Below, piece by piece: positions 28,001 through 37,800 of a stretch of 64,000 bases of DNA (its first letter is position 1; every line of letters begins with the position of its first letter). Location of the stretch: positions 90,132,039-90,196,038 of the forward strand of contig OX393549.1 in the NCBI GenBank assembly GCA_947650365.1. Reading direction: 5' to 3'. Source of the stretch: Chamaelirium japonicum (Eukaryota; Streptophyta; Magnoliopsida; Liliales; Melanthiaceae). The position numbers and the translations under genes were made by a program. The notes under the pieces were generated by a model. The model had not been told where the DNA came from and ran no database searches. It saw only the letters and a program-made list of their open reading frames with translations.

Positions 28001-31000
28001 TTCCAAAACCTGCGATAGGAGCACAAATCGGTGGATGATTACACCAATGAATTCTACAAGCTCCAAGCTCGCAATGATCTGCATGAAGATGAAAAGCAGA
28101 GCGTCACTAGGTACGTCAACGGTCTTAAACCTTCAATTCAAGAGGTGGTGTCCCTTCACGACTTGTATCAGGTCAGTGATGCACACCGTCGGGCTAAGAA
28201 AGTCGAGTCTCACCACTCCCGATCTGCGTCCCGACGATATGACAACACTAGGGCACCATCCGGATCTGTGAGTAGACCACTCCCTGGACCTTCCCCTATA
28301 GCTGGTACAGTTCCTACACCCACTGAAAAGGGTAAAGGAGTCTTAGGACCCAACCCGAGCATGATGAAGTGTTTCAAGTGCAACCAGCCGGGTCACAAGT
28401 CAGCCGATTGTCCTCGACGTCAATTCAATCCACAGACAAATCTTGCGGATAATGAAGAGGGTAGTCAGGAGTCTGAAAGTGAACACTTCAATGAGTTAGT
28501 CTTGGAGGGAGATGATGTGACGGCACCACTATTAGTTATTCACCAGTCTCCATCACCCCAAGCACCTAAAGCGTTACTACCCCACGAGCTCTGTGGAGGA
28601 CCCCCAAAGCCACACTGCAAGAACCAGAGGTTCGAGCTGTTCCGAACAGTCTGCAATGTCAATGGCATGGACCTTTGCGTCTTGATAGATGGAGGTTGCA
28701 CCACCAATCTGATCAATGAAGCGGTAGTCAGGAGCAAGAAATGGAAAGTCAAACCATTAGCTCATCCTTACAAAACATCCTGGCTAGACAACACCACCAG
28801 CAAGCTAGTGACTCATTGTTGTTTGGCAAAATTGTCAATTCGGCTACAATATCGAGATGAGGTTTGGTGTGATGTCCTTCCTTTAGAGGTAGCTGATATT
28901 ATCCTTGGGCGTCCATGGCAGTTTGACCGCGATGCACTACATCATGGGAAAGCCAACACCTATACTTTCCTCAAGGACGGCATCAACGTCACCCTATGGC
29001 CCACGTGTTTTAGGAGACACCGATCCCATGCACCTCAAGCTCTTCTGAGTTAGAGCCCTCCCATACCACTATTTGTGGATAATCTAGTAGGGTGTTCATC
29101 TGATTCATTAAAACTCGAGAAAGGATTAGACAACATCTTGCATTCCATCGCATGCACATCGCATTTAGAGTCTGTAGGCATCCATGACACTCGCATTCAT
29201 CATTTGCCTGACATCTATACATTCATAGACCATTCATATGTGCATCCATATCATCATCCAAGTGTTGAATTAAGCACTAAAGAAGATTTTGCCATGTTTG
29301 ATCACTTTTCGATGCAGAGTACTTATGAACCATGCTTTCAAATTTCAAAAAGCCCATCATTTTTAATTTCTCAAAGTCATAACAAGTGGCTTGATAAATT
29401 ATTTAATTTCTTATTTTATTCACTGCATCCAGACAATGATAACATGACATATCTTCTTGGTTTAGAATCCACTTGTTTTGCCACGTGCGTAGGGCCGCAG
29501 ACCACTTTGAGCAACACATATTGCACCCGCACCCCATGGCCTTTCAAATATACCATTGCTTATTGCGCAAGCCAATGACCCGCAACACATTATGCTCCCG
29601 CGGCCTTTCTTTTCATACGTCATTTGAATTTCATGTCAACCTATCTCCCTATTATCACATGAAATTATCTGAGTATCTTGACGATCTTATCGTGCCGAGG
29701 AGGATGTTGGTTTTGGCTTTCAGGTCTTCGCTTGGCATGGATGGGCAGGGGGTGCCAGAGGCAGTCGCAGCGTACTTGAGGCTGATTACTTGGCCACCGG
29801 ACCCGGGCAAGCAGATGCAGAGGTTGCGGCTACTTCCAGGAGAGCCCCCACCGGATCCAGGACCCTACTCGACAGGAGTCGAGTTCTTTTGAGTCCGGGG
29901 GACTTGATGCAGACGAGGCCTACTACGTGCAGATTTTCTACAGCTGATGGCGTATTTTCATTCCCTCCGGAGATCCAGGAAGCCGATCGTCAATCCGTCT
30001 GCATCAGTGGAAAGCTCATTCGAAGATCTATGACTTTGATTTTTATTTTATTTCGATCCGACTGACGGATCTAGACTTATTTGTGTTTTTATTTCTGGTT
30101 TGGGTAGATGCGAGCCATGTTCGCATCCGGTTCGAGCCACAGATGCCGAACTGACTCATTTCTGTGTTAGGTTGTTAGCCGTAGGATCTTAGGTCGACTA
30201 ACATCTCAATGGATGAGATTCGAAAGGAAAAGCCCTAGCCAAAACCCTCACCCGGCCGGTCCTCTCTCTCCCGCGAACACACCCGCGTCCCCCTCTCTCT
30301 CTTCCCGCGGACTTCTCTCTCTCATCCCGCGCGTCCCTCTCTCTCTTCTCCCGCGCGGACTCTCTCTTCTCTTTCTTTCCTTTTGTGTCTTATGTGTTTC
30401 ATCTCCTATAAATCCTAAAAGCCCTAATTGCAAAGGGACGATGAATTGAAATTGAAACCCTAGAATGGAGAAGCGTGTACGCTTGTTCGCTTGTATCTTC
30501 CGAAGAATCTTCGTTGCTTCCAGTCTTTTCTTTCTTCGCAAGCTTCTACCTCGTCGCCATGCCTTTTCGTCTACGACTTCGCGGAAGATCGACGCGGAGA
30601 TCCTTCATCTTCAAAAATCAACTCGTCTCGGCTTCTTCATCTTTTCTTCCGGACCACGCCCCCTCTTCCGCCCTTTCATCTGCAACAACGGAGCATCTGA
30701 TAGCCGCCGGCATTGACCAAAGCACGGTTTGAAATCGTCCCTCAATATTTTCGTGTGATAAACCTTCTTTTTCCAACCGGCCTTATTGCTGAATTTCCAT
30801 TCGGGTTTTATCGATTAGATCTTTGCGTGTTCTTTGAGACATTGGCTTATTTATTTGAGATTGTGTTAGTTTTTATTGCTGAAATTGCTTATTGAGATCT
30901 GAAATTAATTATTATCTTGTCAGTTTTATTTACTTCGTTGAATTAAATCTGTTGGGCATGAATGAATGATAATCTGTGGTGATAGACTTTGCTGAAATTT

Positions 31001-32210
31001 GATTAAGACATGCTGAAATCTGATTTTAATGTTTTAAATTCAGCACTTGAGTTTATTTAAGCATTCGCATCCCATCAGGATCACTCCCTATTTGTGAGGT
31101 CGTCCCCGCAGGACTGGGCGATTCTATTGTTATACGTAGACATGATCATCACTGGGGATGATACTACTGCGATTGCTTGTCTTCAACAGCACCTGAGGAG
31201 TCAGTTTCAGATGAAAGACTTGGGTACTCTTCGCTACTTTCTCGGCCTTGAAGTAGCATACAGTGTAAATGGCATTCTGCTTTCTCAGCTGAAGCCTGAA
31301 AGTACCTATCAAACATTCTTAGTCGTGCTGCCCTCTCAGATACCTGCACAATGGATACTCCTCTTGAGCATCATTCGAAACTACGTCCTACAGACGGAGT
31401 TCCTCTTTTAGATCCAACTTGGTACAGGCAGATTGTAGGACAGCTCGTCTACCTCTGCATCATTCGGCCTGACATTGCACATGATGTCAGCATTGTCTTT
31501 CAGTTTGTTGCAGCCCCACACTCAGTTCACTACAGTGCTCTTCTTTGGATACTTCGTTATCTCAGAGGAACGGTCACTCGCTCTCTGTTCCTATCGTCGT
31601 TTTCCTCTCTCAGTCTTCGAGCCTACTAAGATGCAGATTGGGTTGGGAATCCGACTACGCGTCGCTCCATCACTGGTTACTGCATATTTCTTGGGGACTC
31701 GCTGATATTCTGGCGCAGCAAGAAGTAGAAAGTGGTCTCTTTCCAGCACTAAGGCTAATTACAGGGCCATGGCCTCCACAACCAAGGAGGTAGTTCACCT
31801 TCGGCGCCTTCTCAGTGATCTCGATGTTGTTTTATCTGGGTCTACTCCACTTCACTGTGATAACATGAGTGCTATTCAGATTGCTAGCAATCCGGTTTTT
31901 CATGAGAGAACGAAACATATCAAGATCGACTGTCACTTTGTCAGGCAGGAGTATGAAACTGATACGATTTCACTCTCCTTTGTTTCTTCAGCTGGGCAGA
32001 TAGCAGATTTTTTCACAAAGTCACATCCTACGTCACACTTTCGGTGTCTGATTGGCAAACTCTTGGTGCACGATCCACCTTGAGTTTGAGAGGGGGGGGG
32101 GGTGTTAATATATTGTATTCTGGGCAAGTGGCTGCACACATGTATAGTTGATATATACTTGGTCTATTGGCCCAATAGAGACAATGCTATTCTCTCCCCA
32201 AACCCTAGCC

Positions 32211-32245
<35 letters not shown>

Positions 32246-34765
32246 TCTCTCTCTCTCTCCCTCTCTCTCTCTCTCTCCCTTCTAGGGTTTGTCACACACT
32301 TAATCTAAGCAGCAGATAAAGAACATTCTATGTCAAACTCAATACATTCTATTGACGAAGAAGGAAAAGAAGTATATTCTTATACTCCTTTCTAAGGTTG
32401 AACTATAAAGGCCTGCGATGTGGAACTAGTCTGCTTTCATGTGAGTTATTGGCTTAAATTGTTTGACAACCACTTCCTTTCTATTCTGAAGAGTGGGTCT
32501 CCTGAAAGTATCAGTTGATCTAGAAAGGATTGCACTAAGAAGCTAGTATTCTTTACTAATTTATATTATTTTAATGGAGATATCTGATAGTCTTTTCAAT
32601 AGAGGGGAGGTAGAGACACTAGTCAGGGTTTTTATGTTTGTTGAAGTGTGAGATGGCTGATTATATTATGTAGTAATTCATGGCATCTTTTCCTCCAAGG
32701 ATGACCTTGAAATTGGTGAACTACAAATTCAATATGGTCTGATTTAGAGCAAATTGACAAAAAGCTCATTTATTGCGATTTGCGTAATTGGCAATAAGCT
32801 GGAACTGCGTGTGGCTCTTGTAGTTCTTGATGAAAAATAAAGTATTTGGGGAAAGGAAGGAAAGGAGACATGTCTGACTCATCGATTACCGCCTACCACT
32901 TAAGTATTTCACCATCTTCATCATCATCCAAGTCCTATCCTTTGACTATAGGTAAGATTAAAAAGAATTTTTTGCCTAGCTATCAACCTGATGTTAACCC
33001 TCTAAGATGAGTGCCAAAAATCTTACCTAGGCAACCTGACAAAGAGGGGCATTCCGAGAAACCTAAAAGACCAGTTGGGCGGTAGGGTGACCTACCTTGT
33101 TGATTACATAGTGAAAGTTCATCCAACCAAGGGACAACTCTCTAAGTTTCTCCTAGACTATGAAAGAGACTAGACGGATAGTGTAAAAGGCAAGATTTAA
33201 TATAGGGAGTTGCATTTATCCATGGCATAAATTATATGCCAAAGAGCTTAAATGAATTGATATTCCCATAGACGGTGAAAGAGTTTAAAAAATAACTTCT
33301 TCAGTGGTTCTAAACAATTTTAAGTTGTTGCTCCTATGTTCGAAGACATCCAATAAAATTGGGAGGAAAAGTTCAATAAAATTGGAAGAAAAATGAAGTT
33401 CTACAGATATATGGAGTGGTAATGAGTTTGGTAAAGTAAGAAGCATGAGTGCAACATGTTTGTGGAAATAATTGACCTATGACGTGCTTGGTCGTAAATT
33501 CTATGGGTGTTGTATTGTGTTTATGAAGTTTGTTCTAACTTCTAACCAATCTTCAGTCCAAGCAACATAGAAGGGGTCAATCATCTTGTAATCTGAAGTT
33601 TGGTGCTGCTTATATGTTAACTAATCCATTTGTTCCGTCTCATCTACTCTTAGGCGATGTATCACATTTACACTAATTGCTGCTATTGTTCCATCTGCAG
33701 TGGTGATTGCTCTGGTCTAGCTAAGAATACCGTCGAATCCATAGTTCTTTCACATCCACTATCCTTCTCAATTTTTAATGATTTGTTTTCTGTGCAGCTG
33801 CTATTGAAAAGGATTTATGGGCCTCTGGGAGTGTAAATGAGGAGTATCTAAAGGCATTGAATGCACTTCTTGGCAACTTCCCTCGTTTGAGAGCCACTGA
33901 GCCCGCTACACTAAGTATCCCCCATCTTGTTACTTCCCTCAAAACCGGCTCTGAGGCAACCCAAGAAGCAGCATTGGATTCACTTTTCCTTCTTAGGCAA
34001 GCTTGGTCAGCGTGTCCAGCTGAAGTTTCTAAAGCTCAGTCAGTTGCTGCATCAGAGGCTATTCCTTTACTGCAATATTTAATTCAGTCAGGCCCGCCTA
34101 GATTTCAGGAGAAGGCTGAACTTCTTTTGCAATGTCTGCCGGGGACACTTACCGTTATAATAAAGCGTGGCAACAATTTGAGGCAATCAGTCGGAAACCC
34201 TAGCATTTATTGCAAGCTCACACTTGGGAGTACTCCGCCTAGACAAACTAAGGTAACGTACATCGACAGTAATCAATTAATTCTTTCTTTTGTTATGAAA
34301 TTAATATATTAGTATTTTTCTTTTCTTGTAGCCTGCTTTTCAATTTTTATGAAATGTCTGAATTTGACTTTTTATGTATGCTGAACATTTATTTCTGATT
34401 AAGATAGACTTAGAGCAAGTTTAATGTGGTATTATGAATTGCATTTTAGACCACTATTTTGTTAGGTTTGTCAAATTTTAAGATTAGATTGTTGTGTTTT
34501 TCGTAGGGGTGGGACTTGGACGGGTCTGACCCGAACCCGACCCGCCCAACCCGAACAATGGACAAACATGGGCAAAGCTGGTTAAAAACTTGGACGGATT
34601 TGGACAAAAAAAGATCAACCCGATTTCAATTCGGACAAGTTTGGGCATCATCTTTCCCAACCCGAATAGGCGAGTACAGTGGTATACATGCTCGTAGGGC
34701 TGCTGTTGTTGATCCATCACCACAACCATTCGATGGATGTTTTAGAGAATTAGAGAGAGAGAGAG

Positions 34766-34829
<64 letters not shown>

Positions 34830-37800
34830 GTTGGCTAATTTTATTTTTTGTAGTGGTGCCAATTGTTGGTTAATAGAATAATTTACTTTGTTTTCTTTCT
34901 TGTGTTTGTTTTAAGAGATCAAGTATTTCAATTTATTGTGATCAAATTAAACTCGACCAACCCACCCATTTTTTGGCAAATTGGGCTACCCGAGCAACCT
35001 GACATGGGCAAGCATGGGTTGAGCTTCCACGAGTTCCCCGGGTTCCACGGGCAAAATTGTTTGAGGTGTGTAGGTCGGGTTGGGCATGGGCAGACCCTTC
35101 AACCCGCCCAAGTCCCACCCCTAGTTTTTCCTCTTCAAATATTTTAAAAGTGGAGTTGGTCTTGCCTGAGGAAGGTAACTTCTTTAGTCTTTTGTATTCA
35201 GTTGTTCTTTGGTATCTGCATGAACTGAAAGATGTGAATCCCAATCCTCCATTTGTTCACTATTGAAGCAAGATTGCAAATTTGCCATGGTCCATTCTCC
35301 TCACTTGCTAGATGTTTTGATTTTGAACTTTTTAAACTGCACAATAATCAAGGTGAACTTTTAACTGTCCAAGTATGAACATAAGTAGAGAAATGCATGA
35401 GGAAGTCTATATAGTAGAAGCTTGTGATATGACATATAACACTATTTTTTGTGATGATTTTTTTTTCTTTTATCCTTTTTATTAAAGGTGGTTAAAAATA
35501 CTTGTATGTATCAGTATATAGTTAGGAGATACTTGTACGTATTGCCCTAATGAGAACATCATTGCGTCTCCTCAAAATCCTATCCCCCCTCTCTCTCTCC
35601 TAGGGTTACTGAAAACATGGTATCAGAGCACGCGATCCATCCCTTTTCGCACGTTAGTGCTCTCCCTCCTCTGATTGAAGCTCTTCCGATCGACCTAGCT
35701 ACTCCTCCGATCGACCTCGAAGCCAGATCAATCCTCCTCGCAATCCTCCACACGTGAGCCTCCCTTCGTTCTCGGTCGCGACGCCGATGAGATACGTTGT
35801 TCTTTCGACGAGATCATGTTCTCTCAAGTGCTTTGCGGTGAGATTCGACGGCATCGACTGCTTCCACTCTAGCAAGATCCGAATCTCACTGAAAGCATTG
35901 CTTCCTTTCGAGATTGGGTTCCTTTCATGCGAGCCTTTTATGCATCTTCCCCTTCGAAGATCTCCACTGATCCTTGCAGAAGAGCCGCGATAGGAAGCTG
36001 CTGCCTTCTTTAAGGGATGTCCCACCGGTGGAGATCAGCAGCTCCAGCAAGATCCGGATCTCACTAAGCTCTCTTCCCAATATCCAGATCTTGAGGGTTG
36101 TCCCACCGGCGACTTTGATCATCCGAGTGAGATCCGATCGAATCTGCAGCGCTTTCTTCTCCTGCACGATTTTAGCCTTCCCTATGAGCGGTTCTACTCC
36201 GGCATGACTCGAAGCTTTGAAGGAGAAGGGGTTGTCCCTCCTCTCAGATCTTTCCTTCTGGCACCTCCCTCTCCGATTGTTTCTCTGATTGTTGCCCTGT
36301 CATCAACTGCTTCACCTCCCCTGCGAGTAGTATCTCAGATCAAGGGGGATCTCAGATCTAGCACCCTGAAAGAGATGATTACTCAGATCGGGCACCCCTG
36401 TTGCACCTCCTGCACCCCCGTTGCACTCCCTCAATTGAGAGCACCCAGCTTTGCACCCTAATCAACAGTGGCACCCCTTCCCGAGTATGGCACCCTGATT
36501 CACCCCTCAGCACACCAGGCCAGGGAAGCCCTATATCTCTGGCACCCTAGGCCTGATACTAGACACCCGAGCCATCCCGGCACCCTGAGACACCTTGATG
36601 CACCCCTAGCCGAGGGGGAGAGTGCTTCTAAGGGCACTTTTGCGTCTTCTCATTATTGCACGATGATCGCCTCGTCTGGCATTGTGGCCTTCTGCCGAGC
36701 TCCTCCGCCCCCTTAGCTTTGAAGGTGTTCCTGATCATCTTCCTCGAGTGCGCTTCGCACACCGAGTGTCCTGTTCTCACCGATCACTGGCTCTCTCTCG
36801 CGCGATGCTTTTCTCCCTTGCTTGCGCCTTTGTCGGTCACTGGCCCTCTCGCACGGCGCATCTTTCTCTTCGTTGGTTGCCGATTCTCTCCTACGTCGGT
36901 TCCCCTCTCCAGCGACTCAGTGCACCCAAGCTCCCCTTACTCAGTGCCTCCTACTGTTTTGTTTGCCCACGTGGTCTCTCACCGAGTCCCTTCGCCCCTC
37001 TGCTTTGACGGTATTCTCGGCCCTACCCCTCTGCCCCGTCCTACCAATTCGGCATGTACCTCTGTTGTTTCTCCTGGCACTACAGTTTCCTCTCCTGATC
37101 GATTTCGGCTCCTCCAGCAGCAAATCACTCAACTCTAATTTTGCATTGACCACTAATCTACCTCCAGTGCCTCTGCTCTCTCTTCCAGACAACGTACCTC
37201 TTTCATCTGGATCCTGGACTCCGGGGCCTCACACCATAACACCCGACGGTTTTGTGCTGTGGCCTGTCTGCCTACATCGCACGTCCTATCGATCTAGACT
37301 AATGATGGTTCTCTAATGGACATCAAGTGGTCGGGGTCCATTACTACTGTCTTGGATCCTACAAGGTGCCTCTTTCTGCATTCATACTCTTAGAAGAAAA
37401 AAACTTAAATCCGGCGGCTACGTCTTCATTTTTTTGCATGCTTTTGATAAAGAATGATGAAGGTTGAAGCGGGTTAGACTAAGCTACATGACAAACAAAT
37501 GATAAGAACTAGCGAACTTTTACTCCTTTTTGCTATTCATCTCGACTATAGTTTTTTTTTTTTTGAAAGGTAAAAAGAAGCTTATACTAATGGAAAAGGA
37601 TCATGATTATACATGTAAAAGTGTAGAACATATTTATCACTACTCTCATGTTAACTATTTTTTACTTATTTATAGGAGATATTGTAAAGAACCTTAGAAT
37701 CTACAATCCAATCTAACTCTCTTCAATATCTACTCTTATCATCTTGACCCAGAGAACATTTCTGAAGACATAATGTGAGTAATGGAGGACATGACTTGAG

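Larger units (their letters stand above)
26034..31077 (+). mobile_element. Nested LTR retroelement with gag and protease only (probably Ty3/gypsy-derived)
   Basis: Fossil or non-autonomous element. Two 1173-bp LTRs (26034-27206 and 29905-31077) begin TGATGCAG and end CCCATCA. Primer site TGGTATCAGAGC is at 27210-27221 and target duplication GGATC at 26029-26033 and 31078-31082. Inside are a gag region (about 27434-28430) with one CCHC knuckle ([14 protein letters not shown]) and a retropepsin-like region (about 28600-28960, motif [12 protein letters not shown]). I find no reverse transcriptase, RNase H or integrase; 29060-29890 is unassigned. The gag-protease region carries about one or two breaks. 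The LTRs differ at about 18 of 1173 sites (about 1.5%), roughly 0.6 million years at a commonly used plant rate of 1.3e-8, so it is young. Confidence 0.92.
21896..32296 (+). mobile_element. Ty1/copia LTR retrotransposon in a CSI1 intron, split by a nested element
   Basis: Fossil. 5' LTR 21896-22081, perfect primer site TGGTATCAGAGC (22082-22093), leader about 22100-22650, gag about 22650-23640 with a zinc-knuckle region near 23450, protease-like start and GAG-pre-integrase about 23740-24300, integrase about 24300-24900, and reverse transcriptase from about 25540. A second retroelement interrupts it at 26034-31077. The rest of RT and RNase H follow (31083-32083), then a purine/G tract and the 3' LTR (32103-32296). 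Target duplication CACTT lies at 21891-21895 and 32297-32301. Broken: several breaks besides the nested insertion. The two LTRs differ by several per cent plus a small indel, so it is older than its guest. Confidence 0.94.

Noticed and set aside
29075-29578. 167-codon frame in the nested retroelement
   Set aside because: I see no domain likeness. It may be remnant internal sequence of the element; left unassigned rather than named.
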